Positions 44,125 to 53,400 of a stretch of 59,185 bases of DNA are shown piece by piece (position 1 is the first letter of the stretch; each line of letters opens with the position of its first letter). Source of the stretch: Polyangiaceae bacterium (GTDB taxonomy: Bacteria > Myxococcota_A > Polyangia > Polyangiales > Polyangiaceae); the NCBI GenBank assembly GCA_025937895.1, contig JAICQL010000020.1:1-59185 (forward strand), read 5' to 3'. Position numbers and translations under genes: made by a program. The notes below the pieces were generated by a model. That model saw nothing but the letters and a program-made list of their open reading frames with translations. It had not been told where the DNA came from and did not search any database.

Positions 44125-46422
44125 TCAGGGCAGCGCCACCTTGGCCGGCAGCTTCGGCTTCGGCAGCTTCTGACGGCTGCGGAGCAGATCTCGCGCGATG
44201 GTGACCTCGACCAGCTGAATGGCTTCGCTGTTGGCGACCTCGCGCAGCCGCTCGAGACCCTTCTCGTCGAGCGGGCCGCTCATCGCGGCATAGAAGGTGG
44301 CCTCTACCCGCTCGACCGGGGTCGACGCCTGCGCCAGCAGCTCCTGCCCGCTCGAGCGGCCCCGCCCCCACGCTGCGAGCTTGGAGACCCAGCCGCTGGA
44401 GGCGTCGATCTGTGCCAGCGCCTCGTCCACCGTGCCGTCGCTCGGCACGCGCAGGCGCTGCTCCAGCAGCTTGAGCCAGAGCGCCGCGTACACTGTGTCT
44501 TCATCGGCGAGATCGGCCGACAGCGCGCGGCGCACCGAGTCGCGCGCGCCGCGCAGATCGCCGATGGTGAGCGAGCGGCGGGAGCTGTCGAGCACGGTCT
44601 CCGTCATCTGGCGTACGTCGTTGCGCGACGCCTCATACGCGCGCTTGGACGCGCGCTGTGCCGCGTCGCGCTCGTCATACAGCTCGAAGCAGCGGCCGAG
44701 CACGCGCTCCGCCATGGCCAACTCCTGGCCCGTCTTGGCGGCGCTGCGCGCGGACAGGCCGAGCATCAGCGCCGACTCCAGGCTCTCCTCCGCCCGATCG
44801 TTGTCGCCCATCTCGCGTAGCACCTCGAAGCGCAGGAGCTGCGACTCTGCCTGCGCCGCCGCGTCCCCCGTGCCCTTGGTGATCTCCACCACGCGATCGA
44901 GCGAGGCGAGCGCGCCCTTCAGATCCTTGCGCTGGCGATCGATGGCGGCCAGCAAGCGCAGCGCGTCGGCGGTGGGCTCGAGCTGCACGGCTCGCTCCAC
45001 GTGAGGTCTCGCCCGCCCCAGATCGCCGGCGCCCGCCTCGATGGCGCCCATGTAGAAGTGCAGGCGGCCCGAGGAGGGGGTGACGCGGCCGCCGTACACC
45101 GGACGCTCCGAGAGGCGAATCAGGTTCTGGGCGTGCTGGAACGTGCGGCGCGCGGCGGCCAGATCACCGAGCGATTCGTCCTGGCGGATCGACTCCAGCA
45201 CGAAGCGCAGCGCCCAGCTTGCCTCCCGCGTCTGATCGGACTGCTCCAGCGCCTGCTCCAGGAGCAGCGGCGCCACCTCGCCCATGCCGTGCGCGAGCAG
45301 CAAGCTGCTAAGCGGCATGGCGGCGCGAAACGAGCCCGGCTCGGCGCGATACAGCTCCAGCGCGGCACCCCAGGAGGCAGCGCGTGCCAGATCGGGGTCG
45401 AGCGAGATGCCCGAGTCGTCGGAGCCGTCCGCGGACTCGAACAGCTGGAACAGCTCGGTCCAGGCCTCCGGGTCATTCTCGGTGGCAGCGCTCTCCACCC
45501 GTTCGCGCAGGCTGGGCGCGGTGATGCGCGAGATGTTCTCGTCGTCGAGCGCGTTGAGCGCGCCCGAGGCGTCGCCCTGGCGCAGGTACAGCGCCACCAG
45601 GGTGAGCGGTCCGGTGCGGATCGCCCGGAACGCCTCCAGGCTCTCGTCCTGCTCGAACAGGCTCTGTGGCGCCATCTGCTCGGCGCTGAAGCTCATGGCC
45701 TGCTCCGCCCAGCGCAGGGTCTCGCGATGGGCGCGCTCCAGCGCCTCGCGCGAGGGATCGAGCAGCGCTTGCTGAAGTGCGGCCTGCTGCGCGGCAGCGC
45801 GAGCCTGCATCGAGCCGGGTGGGCGCGTATCTTCTTGCCAGCGACGCAGCGCCTCCAGATGATCCTCCGCGTCCTTGCGCGCGGGGCCCGGGGGCAGGCG
45901 ATCTACCAGCAAGGAATACAGCGCCTCGGCCTGGCCCTCGTTGCCGAGCTTGGCCAGCGCGGCCGCACCCTGACTCAGGGCATCGCTCCGGCCGGCCAGC
46001 ATTTCGGGGCGCAGCTCACCGGCGCGCAGCATGTACAGGGCGCCGCGCAGCAGCGCCACGGCCATCTCGTCGTGGCCTCTGGCAAAGAGCCCCGAGGCGC
46101 GCTCCAGCTGGCGCTGTACGACGGCCACCAGCAGGCCCAGGCGGCGCGGCGTGGCCGCCGGCTGCTGCAGCACCTCCAGGGTGGCCGCGGCAAATGCCTC
46201 GTCCTTCACGTTCACCGCTTCGATCGGCGTCTGCTCGGCGCTGCGCGCCGTCTTCGGCTGGGTCACCGTGGCGGGGCCGCACGCCGAGCTCACGCCCAGA
46301 CCGAGGCCGAGCAGGAGCGCGAGCAGGCTGCCGCGGAGGTGACAGCGCAGGCCGCTGGGGAAACAACAGAGCAGCCTGCTGCGGAGGGGAGCCGGCAGCC
46401 ATGGTGAGGGCGTGAACTTCAT
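44125..46422 (-). CDS. TPR-repeat lipoprotein
   Basis: 765 residues. Signal peptide with a long n-region and lipobox VSSAC. The mature protein is all-helical; repeats of the TPR type are visible, for example around LHFYMGAIEAGAGDLGRARPHVERAVQLEPT and DLKGALASLDRVVEITKGTGDA. It lacks an enzymatic domain, so it is likely an envelope scaffold or assembly factor. It is divergent from the giant Ser/Thr kinase gene (159-bp gap), which also has C-terminal TPRs. Confidence 0.8.
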   Translation of the reverse strand: MKFTPSPWLPAPLRSRLLCCFPSGLRCHLRGSLLALLLGLGLGVSSACGPATVTQPKTARSAEQTPIEAVNVKDEAFAAATLEVLQQPAATPRRLGLLVAVVQRQLERASGLFARGHDEMAVALLRGALYMLRAGELRPEMLAGRSDALSQGAAALAKLGNEGQAEALYSLLVDRLPPGPARKDAEDHLEALRRWQEDTRPPGSMQARAAAQQAALQQALLDPSREALERAHRETLRWAEQAMSFSAEQMAPQSLFEQDESLEAFRAIRTGPLTLVALYLRQGDASGALNALDDENISRITAPSLRERVESAATENDPEAWTELFQLFESADGSDDSGISLDPDLARAASWGAALELYRAEPGSFRAAMPLSSLLLAHGMGEVAPLLLEQALEQSDQTREASWALRFVLESIRQDESLGDLAAARRTFQHAQNLIRLSERPVYGGRVTPSSGRLHFYMGAIEAGAGDLGRARPHVERAVQLEPTADALRLLAAIDRQRKDLKGALASLDRVVEITKGTGDAAAQAESQLLRFEVLREMGDNDRAEESLESALMLGLSARSAAKTGQELAMAERVLGRCFELYDERDAAQRASKRAYEASRNDVRQMTETVLDSSRRSLTIGDLRGARDSVRRALSADLADEDTVYAALWLKLLEQRLRVPSDGTVDEALAQIDASSGWVSKLAAWGRGRSSGQELLAQASTPVERVEATFYAAMSGPLDEKGLERLREVANSEAIQLVEVTIARDLLRSRQKLPKPKLPAKVALP

Positions 46423-46581
46423 GCTGTGAAGCTTTCCGAGCGGCGGCGTGATTCTAGCTAACTAGTCCCGAGCGTCCACGATGTCGAACGATTGCGCCGG
46501 CCCCGCGCTGCCGCCACCCTGCGGGAGGCCTCTGCTTATTGAGGGTTTCTGTGCCAAACTGAGTGACGGCGAGCGCCTCGC

Positions 46582-49500
46582 ATGAACGAACCCCCGCGCA
46601 GCATTCCCCGACACCTCGCCGATTTCGAGCTGGTGCGCCGGCTCGGCTCCGGCGGGATGGCGGAGGTCTTCCTCGCCAAGCGCCGGGGGGCGGAGGGCAC
46701 CTACAAGCTGCTGGTGGTCAAGCGCATCCTGCCTGCGCACATCGCATCCGACAGCTTTCGCGCCATGTTCGCGGAGGAGGCGCGGCTCGCCACGCGGCTC
46801 AACCACCCCAACATCGTCCAGGTGTACGACTTCCAGGACGCGGGCGAGGCGGGGCAGTTGCTCAGCATGGAGTACGTGGAGGGGCCCGATCTCGGCAAGC
46901 TGATGCGCCGCGCGCGCAAGGACGACGAGCGCGTCCCGCCGTATGCCGCCGCGTACATCGTGAGCGAGGTGGGCCGCGGCCTGCACTACGCACACGAGCG
47001 CACGGACGATCGCGGGCAGCGGCTCGAGATCGTGCACCGTGACGTCTCGCCGCAGAACATTCTGCTCAGCTACGACGGCGCGGTGAAGGTGGCGGATTTC
47101 GGCATCGCCACCGCCAACGTGTTCCGTGAAGAGCAGGGGGTGCTCAAGGGCAAGATCAGCTACATGTCGCCCGAGCAGGCGCGCGGCGAGAAGGTGGACC
47201 GCCGCTCGGACATCTTCTCGCTGGGCATCATCTTGCACGAGCTGCTGAGCGGGCGGCAGCTGTACGTGCGCGAGGAGGGCAGGGAGCTGCTCGAGGTGGT
47301 GCGCGCGGGCGCCATCGAGGCGCCCGGCGTATTCAACAAAAACGTGCCGCCGGAGCTGGAGGCGATCGCCATGCGCGCGCTCTCCAAGGATCCGGACAAC
47401 CGCTTCCAGACCGCGCGCGACTTCGCCTCGGCGATCACCCGGGTGCTGCTGGAGAAGCAGGTGCTGGTGGACTCCGATGTCATCGGCGAGATCATCGGGC
47501 GCCTTCTGCCGCGCGAGCCGGTGCCCGCAGAGGAGGAGCCGCCGCTGGCAGAGGTCGAAGGCTCGCTGTCGCAGGCGGGCTCCGTCACGGGCAACCTGGG
47601 CTCGGAGTCGGTCAGCGGTGGCACCAGCCGCTCGCTGGGGCGCCCGCGGCTGCGCGACAGGGTGGGGCGTGAGGTGCGCCACGTCGCCATCGTGGCGCTA
47701 CGCCTGCACCAGCTGGATGCGCTGCGCGAGGCCATCGGCGCCACGCGCACGGCGCGCCTGATGGAGCGCCTGCGCACCACGCTCGGTGAGATCGCCTTCA
47801 AGCGAGGCAGCACCTGGACCTGGAGCGGCTTCGTGCCCGCGACGGAGGGCGGCTCGCCGGGCGCGGCGGTGGAGACGGCTCAGGCAGTGGTGGGCCTGAT
47901 GGCGAACCCGTCCGGCGCCGCCGCCAACGCGGCGTGGCTGGCGGTGGACGTGCACGAGGCGATCCACGGTCTGTGCGACGGCCTGCCGGTGCAGCTGGCC
48001 GCGAGCGTGGGCATCGTGCGCGGCATCGCTGCCGGGCAGCGCGATGACGCGGGGCACCTGATCCGTCACACCTTGCAGGGGCCGGGCACGCGCCTGGCGG
48101 CGTTGCTGGCGGAGAAGGCGCCGCCCCACCAGACCTGGGTGGCGGGTGGCCTGTACCGGCTGGTGCGGCGCGATTTCGTGTGGGCCGACGTGCCCAGCGT
48201 GGAGTTCGAGGTGCCGCAGTGGTCGCGCTTGCCGCGCAACATGCACACCTACGCGCTGCGCCGCCCGCTGACCCGCGAGGAGAAGCGCGAGCAGCACGCG
48301 GTGGCCATGCGCGAGCTGATCGGTCGCGACGCGGAGCTGGCCGACTTGCACGCCGCCTACCACCAGTGCGTGAGCCGCTCCGCCAACCACGGCGGCCCGG
48401 CCGCGCCGGGGCTGGGCTCGGTGGTCTCGCGCGTGATCATCGGCGAGATGGGCATCGGCAAGACGGCGCTGGCCAACGCCTTCCTGGCGGAGCTGCCGCC
48501 CGACGCGCGGGTGCTGCGGGTGGAGTGCTCGCCCGCGCGCCGCGAGCTGCCCTTCTCCAACGCCGGGCAGTGGCTGCGCGAGCTGACCGGTACCCGGCTG
48601 GAGCAGCCGCTGGAGGAGGCGCGCGCGCTGGTGGAGCACGCGCTGGGCAACGCGCTGGAGGGCGTGAACAAGGCGGACATCATCGCCATCATGGCCGAGC
48701 TCGCCACGGGGCGGCTGGCACGCGCCGATGACGAGGCGGACGTGGCGCGGCACCGCCGGCTGCTGGCCACCGGCATCCGCCGCGCCTTCACCCGCCTGGC
48801 GCAGCAGGCTCCGCTGGTGGTGGTGCTGGACGGGATTCACTGGGCCGACGTGCAGAGCCTGGAGCTGGTCTCCAGCTTGATGCGGCGGGTCGACACCTTG
48901 CCCATCCTGAACGTGCTGGTGACTCGCCCCGACGAGCACGTGGCGGCCATCATCGAGGGCGTGGTCACCATCGAGCTCGGCGGCTTGAGCCACGACAACC
49001 AGCTGCGGCTCGTGCAGGAGCACCTGGGCGTTACCGAGGGCGTGGCCGAGGTGTGCTCGGATCTGGTGCCGCGCGCCGCCGGTAACCCCTTCTTCCTGCT
49101 GGAGATGGTGGACGCGCTGCTGGAGCGCGGCGCGGTGGAGTTCAAGGAGGGGCCCGACGGGCAAGCGGGCCTGGTGCGTGTGGCTGGCGCGGGCCCCACG
49201 GCGCAGTCGCTGCCCTCCACGTTGGAGCAGCTGATCGCCGACCGTCTGAACGAGCTGCCGCCGGAGGAGCACCGCATCATCGCCTGGCTATCGGTGGCGG
49301 GCGGCCCGCTCGCGGTATCGGAGCTGGACGCGCTGGTCGGGCCGGAGGCGGAGGAGGCCGTGGCGCGGCTGTGCGCCCGCGGCCTGTGCGATGCACGCGC
49401 CGACGCCGTCGATTTGCGCCATCCGCTGACCCGCGACGTGGCGTACCTGGGGCTCGATGATCTGGAGCGCCAGCAGATGCACTGCCGGCTGGGCGAGCGC

Positions 49501-50979
49501 ATCGCCGAGGCGCCGGTGGCCAACGGCCTGGGCGCCGCGATCGTGGCGCGCCACTTCGCCCGCGGTGGCGATCGCGAGCGCGCCGGCAGCTTCTACCTGC
49601 AGGCGGCCAACGCGGCCTGGCTCAGCTACCAGCTGCCGCTGGCCACGCGCTACTTCAACCGCGCGCTGGCGGTGTTGCCGGAGAGCAACTCCGAGCGCCC
49701 CAGCGCGCTGGTGGCGCTGGAGGCCATCTGCCGCATCCAGGGCCGCTGGAGCGAGCGGCGCGCTCACCTGACCGAGCTGCGCCGCTTCGCGCGCCAGAGC
49801 CAGCACCCGCTGTGGGGAGCCACGGCGCTGATCCGCAGCGCGCGCTTCGATCTGGACACCGGGCGGCTGGCGCGCGGCCTGACCCTGGCGCAGAAGGGCG
49901 AGCTGGCGGCGCGCCACGTGGGCTCGGCGGCGCTGGAGGGCGAGGCGCAGGCGCTGATGGCGGATCTGCTGCGCGATCTGGGCGACATGCAGGGCGCGCT
50001 CTCCGCCTGCGATCGCGCGCTGGACACGGTGCGCAAGGGGGGCACCTCGCTGCGCCTGCGCGCAGAGGTGCTGCGCTCACGCGGGGCGCTGCTCCTGCGC
50101 GTGGGGCGCGTGGCGGAGGCGGTGGAGGCGCACGCGGAGGCCATCGCGGTGTTCCGGCACGAGGGCGCACGGCGTCCCGAGGCGCGCGCCAAGAACTCGC
50201 TGGCCCGAGCCATGTTCGTGCTCGGGCGCTTCGAGGACGCGATCGCGCTGGCGCTGGAGGCCATCCGCATCGACCTGAGCATCGGCGGCCGCTTCCAGAT
50301 CGCCAAGACCTTGAGCAACATCGGGCAGTGCTACTTCCGCCTGGGGGACGTGGAGCGCGCCAAGACGTACCTGCAGCGCGCGCGCGACGCGCACGAGCGC
50401 TACGGCGATCAAGACGGCCGCGCCGCCACCTTGCTGGCGAGCGCGGAGGTGTTCGTGGAGAGTGGGGAAGACGCCGCCGCGGAGGCCTCGATCGCCGACG
50501 CCGCCGCGCTCAGCGCCGCCATCGGCAACGCCTATGACTCGGTGCACGAGAAGATCATGCGCTCGCTCCTGGCGCGCAAGCGGGGGGACGCGGGCAGCGC
50601 GGTGATGCACGCCTTCGAGGCGCGCCAGGTGGCAGAGGCGCAGGCGTACGTGGCCTTTCACTTCTACGCCATGGCGGTGGAGGCCGCGGCGCGCGTGGAC
50701 ATCGGCGAGCAGCACACCGGCATCCTGCTGGCCACCACCGCGATGGGTGCGCTGGAGACCATCCAGGGCTCGGAATACGGCCTGGAGACGCGCGCGCTGT
50801 GCTGCGCAGCGCTGGCCAGCGCCGGCTCGCCGCAGGCCGCCGATTTGCAGCGGCGTGCCGGCGCCTACGCGCGGGAGCTGCGTGATTTGATCCGCGACCC
50901 GCAGCTGCGCCATGGCTTTGCCACCCGCCCCATGGTGGCCGCGCTGCTCGCGCACGACTTCGAGGCGCTGAGCGGCTGA
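46582..50979 (+). CDS. Ser/Thr kinase-cyclase-like-ATPase-TPR signalling protein
   Basis: 1465 residues. The N-terminal Hanks kinase (~15-290) has GSGGMAEV, Lys47, catalytic Asp154 in HRDVSPQN and Asp172 in DFG; the loop SYMSPEQARGEK is intact. A degenerate class III nucleotide-cyclase-like domain follows (~365-560; VAIVALRLHQLDALREAIG, LAASVGIVRG), without the metal Asp pair. An AAA/NB-ARC-like ATPase comes next with Walker A GEMGIGKT (Lys627) and Walker B VVLDGIHWAD (Asp750). The C-terminal ~500 residues are TPR-like helices. This arrangement is known in large myxobacterial regulators. No membrane segment, so it is cytosolic. It probably scaffolds and phosphorylates partners under nucleotide control. 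Confidence 0.92.
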   Translation: MNEPPRSIPRHLADFELVRRLGSGGMAEVFLAKRRGAEGTYKLLVVKRILPAHIASDSFRAMFAEEARLATRLNHPNIVQVYDFQDAGEAGQLLSMEYVEGPDLGKLMRRARKDDERVPPYAAAYIVSEVGRGLHYAHERTDDRGQRLEIVHRDVSPQNILLSYDGAVKVADFGIATANVFREEQGVLKGKISYMSPEQARGEKVDRRSDIFSLGIILHELLSGRQLYVREEGRELLEVVRAGAIEAPGVFNKNVPPELEAIAMRALSKDPDNRFQTARDFASAITRVLLEKQVLVDSDVIGEIIGRLLPREPVPAEEEPPLAEVEGSLSQAGSVTGNLGSESVSGGTSRSLGRPRLRDRVGREVRHVAIVALRLHQLDALREAIGATRTARLMERLRTTLGEIAFKRGSTWTWSGFVPATEGGSPGAAVETAQAVVGLMANPSGAAANAAWLAVDVHEAIHGLCDGLPVQLAASVGIVRGIAAGQRDDAGHLIRHTLQGPGTRLAALLAEKAPPHQTWVAGGLYRLVRRDFVWADVPSVEFEVPQWSRLPRNMHTYALRRPLTREEKREQHAVAMRELIGRDAELADLHAAYHQCVSRSANHGGPAAPGLGSVVSRVIIGEMGIGKTALANAFLAELPPDARVLRVECSPARRELPFSNAGQWLRELTGTRLEQPLEEARALVEHALGNALEGVNKADIIAIMAELATGRLARADDEADVARHRRLLATGIRRAFTRLAQQAPLVVVLDGIHWADVQSLELVSSLMRRVDTLPILNVLVTRPDEHVAAIIEGVVTIELGGLSHDNQLRLVQEHLGVTEGVAEVCSDLVPRAAGNPFFLLEMVDALLERGAVEFKEGPDGQAGLVRVAGAGPTAQSLPSTLEQLIADRLNELPPEEHRIIAWLSVAGGPLAVSELDALVGPEAEEAVARLCARGLCDARADAVDLRHPLTRDVAYLGLDDLERQQMHCRLGERIAEAPVANGLGAAIVARHFARGGDRERAGSFYLQAANAAWLSYQLPLATRYFNRALAVLPESNSERPSALVALEAICRIQGRWSERRAHLTELRRFARQSQHPLWGATALIRSARFDLDTGRLARGLTLAQKGELAARHVGSAALEGEAQALMADLLRDLGDMQGALSACDRALDTVRKGGTSLRLRAEVLRSRGALLLRVGRVAEAVEAHAEAIAVFRHEGARRPEARAKNSLARAMFVLGRFEDAIALALEAIRIDLSIGGRFQIAKTLSNIGQCYFRLGDVERAKTYLQRARDAHERYGDQDGRAATLLASAEVFVESGEDAAAEASIADAAALSAAIGNAYDSVHEKIMRSLLARKRGDAGSAVMHAFEARQVAEAQAYVAFHFYAMAVEAAARVDIGEQHTGILLATTAMGALETIQGSEYGLETRALCCAALASAGSPQAADLQRRAGAYARELRDLIRDPQLRHGFATRPMVAALLAHDFEALSG

Positions 50980-51052
50980 GCGCTACTCCAGCCCGGGTCA
51001 ACGCCGGGGCGGGTTGCGCGCGCTTCCGGCCCCCAGCCAGGAGCGCTGGCGC

Positions 51053-51073
51053 GCGGGGGATCCCAGCCCCCGC
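51053..51073 (+). terminator. G/C-only hairpin between kinase genes
   Basis: GCGGGGG (51053-51059) pairs with CCCCCGC (51067-51073) around loop ATCCCAG. Seven G-C pairs, no T-run. It sits 74 bp after the stop of the 1465-residue kinase gene, fitting a transcript end in a GC-rich genome. Confidence 0.45.
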
Positions 51074-51131
51074 CGCATCGTGCTAAGGGAGGCGGAGCCA
51101 ATAGCCCGTAACTGTGGCACCGGAATGAAGT

Positions 51132-53225
51132 GTGTTGGAGCGCTCCCCTAGCTCGACCTCCTGCCCGACGGTCTCCTGCGAGAGGCTGGAGGGCTCGCTC
51201 GATGACGAGCCGTCGCCCGAGTCCGGTCATGGCCCGGCCACTCCGCGCCCGGCCACCGCGCTGCAGGGCGAGCCCGGTGCCGCGGAGCTGCTGGCTGAGA
51301 TGATGCGCATCGGGCAGCTCGGGGGCTTCATCTGGACCCGGGGCAAGGCCCCGATCTGGTCGGACGAGCTGCACCGCATCCTCGGCTACGAGCCGGGCTC
51401 GGTCACGCCCGGGCCGGAGGCATTCTTTGGCGCGGTGCACCCCGACGATCTGGAGCGGGTGCAGACGGCCTGGCAAGCCGTCGGCCACAGCCCGCTGCAA
51501 GGCATCGAGTATCGCGTGGTGCAGCAGAGCACGGGTGAGACGCGCTTCGTTCGCGGCTCGGGCCGCGTGCACCGCGACGGCAAGCAGGTGCAGATTGTCG
51601 GTGCGCTGCAGGACATCAGCGAGACCAAGCGCAGCGCCCTGGCGCTGGAGGAGGCGCTGGCCATCGCCCGCGCTGCCGAGCGGGTGGGGCACCTGGGCAG
51701 CTTCGTGGTGCGGGTCGAGTCCATGGAGATGATCTGGACCGAGGGGCTGGAGCTGCTGACGGGGGTGAAGGAGCCCAACGCCGACGCCGCCAGCCACCTG
51801 GAGCGCGTGCACCCCGATGATCGGGAGAAGCAGCGGCACTGGTGGGATCGCCTGGTGCGCGAGCGGGTGGCGGAGCCGCTCGACGTGCGCATGGTGCGGG
51901 CGGACGGCAGCGTACGCCACCTGCACACGCAGGCGGCGCTGATGCGTCTGGCCGACGGCGTGGAGCGGGTGGTGGGCACGACGATCGACGTCACCGAGCG
52001 CATTCAGCTGGAGGACCAGCTGCGGCACGTGGCCAAGATGGAGGCCATGGGCACGCTCGCCGCGGGCCTGGCGCACGATTTCAACAACTCCCTGCTGGTG
52101 ATGGACTCGGGGCTGTCCATGCTGGCGGAGGAAGAGGAGCCGGAGGAGCGGGCGGAGCTGATCGAGGGCGGGCGCCAGGCGCTCAGTCGCTGCATGGAGC
52201 TCACTCGCCAGCTGCTGGCCTTCGCGCGGCGCGAGCCCTTCCGGCCAGAGTCGGTGGACCTGACCGAGGTCGTGCTCAAGTTCCAGGAGCTGCTGAACCG
52301 CGCCGTGGGCCGTCGCGCCAGCTTGCGCATCGACATGGCAGCGGCGCCGCTGCGCGCGCGGGTCGATCCGCGGCACGTGGAGCGCATGCTGACGAACCTG
52401 GTGGTCAACGCGGCCGACGCCATCGAGCAGCTGGGCATCCGCGCCGGGCGCATCGGCGTGCGGCTCGAGCCGGTCACGTTGAAGGAGCCTCTGCGCGCCG
52501 TGCCCGGCGATATCCCTGCCGGCTCTTACGTGTGCATCCAGGTGGATGACAACGGCGGAGGCATCGCCCCCGAGCGCCTGCCGCGCATCTTCGATCCGTA
52601 TTTCACCACCAAGCCGCAGGGGCGCGGCACCGGCCTGGGCCTGGCCTCGGTGTACGGCATGGCTCGCCAGAATGACGGCCTGGTCAGCGTCACCGATCTG
52701 GAGCAGGGCACGCGCTTCACCCTGTGGTTTCCGCGTACGGAGCTAAGGAGTGACGGACGCAGTGATTTGCGGAGTGACCTGCGGAGCGACCTCCGGAGTG
52801 AGGCAACGCGCGAGCTCGGCAGCAGCGTCCGGCGCGAGCAGCCGCAGCTGGAGGCCGCGTCAGAGGCTCCTGCCGACATCCTGATCGTGGAGGACGTGGA
52901 GCAGGTGCGCTACATCGCCGAGCGCATCTTGCGCAGCGCCGGCTTCCGCACGCTCACCGCAGGCAACGGCGCAGAGGCCATGGCGCTGCTGGAGCAAGGC
53001 CGCCAGGTGCGGCTGGTGCTGACCGACCTGCAGATGCCGGTGATGGGCGGCCGCGAGCTCGCGGCGCGCATCAACCTACGCCCCGGCGCACCGCCCGTCA
53101 TCTTCATGACTGGCTACTCCGAGGACACCCACGGCCAGGGCGCCGCTCCGCACCTGACCCTGCTCGCCAAGCCCTTCACCCCGGACCGCCTGATCGAGTT
53201 CGTGAAGAGCGCGCTCGGGCAGTGA
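51132..53225 (+). CDS. PAS-PAS histidine kinase with C-terminal receiver
   Basis: 697 residues. Two PAS/PAC domains (~60-170 and ~175-295; GGFIWTRGKAPIWSDELHRILGYEP and VHPDDREKQRH) precede HisKA with His315 in GLAHDFNNSL. HATPase_c has NLVVNAADAIEQL, DNGGGI and GTGLGLASVYG. A C-terminal receiver carries Asp632 in VLTDLQMPVMGG. Between kinase and receiver is a five-fold R-S-D-L repeat. GTG 51132 is the assumed start; no clear Shine-Dalgarno. It follows the large kinase by 152 bp, which includes a 7-bp G/C hairpin. The HK family is that of HDFNN hybrid sensor kinases. Output partner is not encoded alongside. Confidence 0.9.
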   Translation: MLERSPSSTSCPTVSCERLEGSLDDEPSPESGHGPATPRPATALQGEPGAAELLAEMMRIGQLGGFIWTRGKAPIWSDELHRILGYEPGSVTPGPEAFFGAVHPDDLERVQTAWQAVGHSPLQGIEYRVVQQSTGETRFVRGSGRVHRDGKQVQIVGALQDISETKRSALALEEALAIARAAERVGHLGSFVVRVESMEMIWTEGLELLTGVKEPNADAASHLERVHPDDREKQRHWWDRLVRERVAEPLDVRMVRADGSVRHLHTQAALMRLADGVERVVGTTIDVTERIQLEDQLRHVAKMEAMGTLAAGLAHDFNNSLLVMDSGLSMLAEEEEPEERAELIEGGRQALSRCMELTRQLLAFARREPFRPESVDLTEVVLKFQELLNRAVGRRASLRIDMAAAPLRARVDPRHVERMLTNLVVNAADAIEQLGIRAGRIGVRLEPVTLKEPLRAVPGDIPAGSYVCIQVDDNGGGIAPERLPRIFDPYFTTKPQGRGTGLGLASVYGMARQNDGLVSVTDLEQGTRFTLWFPRTELRSDGRSDLRSDLRSDLRSEATRELGSSVRREQPQLEAASEAPADILIVEDVEQVRYIAERILRSAGFRTLTAGNGAEAMALLEQGRQVRLVLTDLQMPVMGGRELAARINLRPGAPPVIFMTGYSEDTHGQGAAPHLTLLAKPFTPDRLIEFVKSALGQ
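52743..52802 (+). repeat. In-frame 12-bp tandem repeat coding for (L/G)RSD
   Basis: Five units of 12 bp: CTAAGGAGTGAC, GGACGCAGTGAT, TTGCGGAGTGAC, CTGCGGAGCGAC, CTCCGGAGTGAG. They encode LRSD-GRSD-LRSD-LRSD-LRSE, a charged linker between kinase and receiver domains. Unit number is likely variable by slippage without changing frame. Confidence 0.85.
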
Positions 53226-53400
53226 TTGGCGGAGCGCCCGCCCGCGGCGCGGATGTCTGCCACCAGGGCGAGCTGTGGCGGAAAGCTGCAAGCGCGGCGC
53301 GATGGCGCTCTCGGTTGCGCTGAACAGCCCTGGGTTGGAGCCGATCTTTGCGCTGGCCCCGGGCTGGATCGGCTACCTTGCAGTTGCAGCGGAGCAGCAC

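Noticed and set aside
51108..51130. Sigma-54-like promoter (TGGCAC) before the hybrid kinase gene
   Set aside because: The -24-like half is present but the -12 TTGC element is missing at the right spacing.
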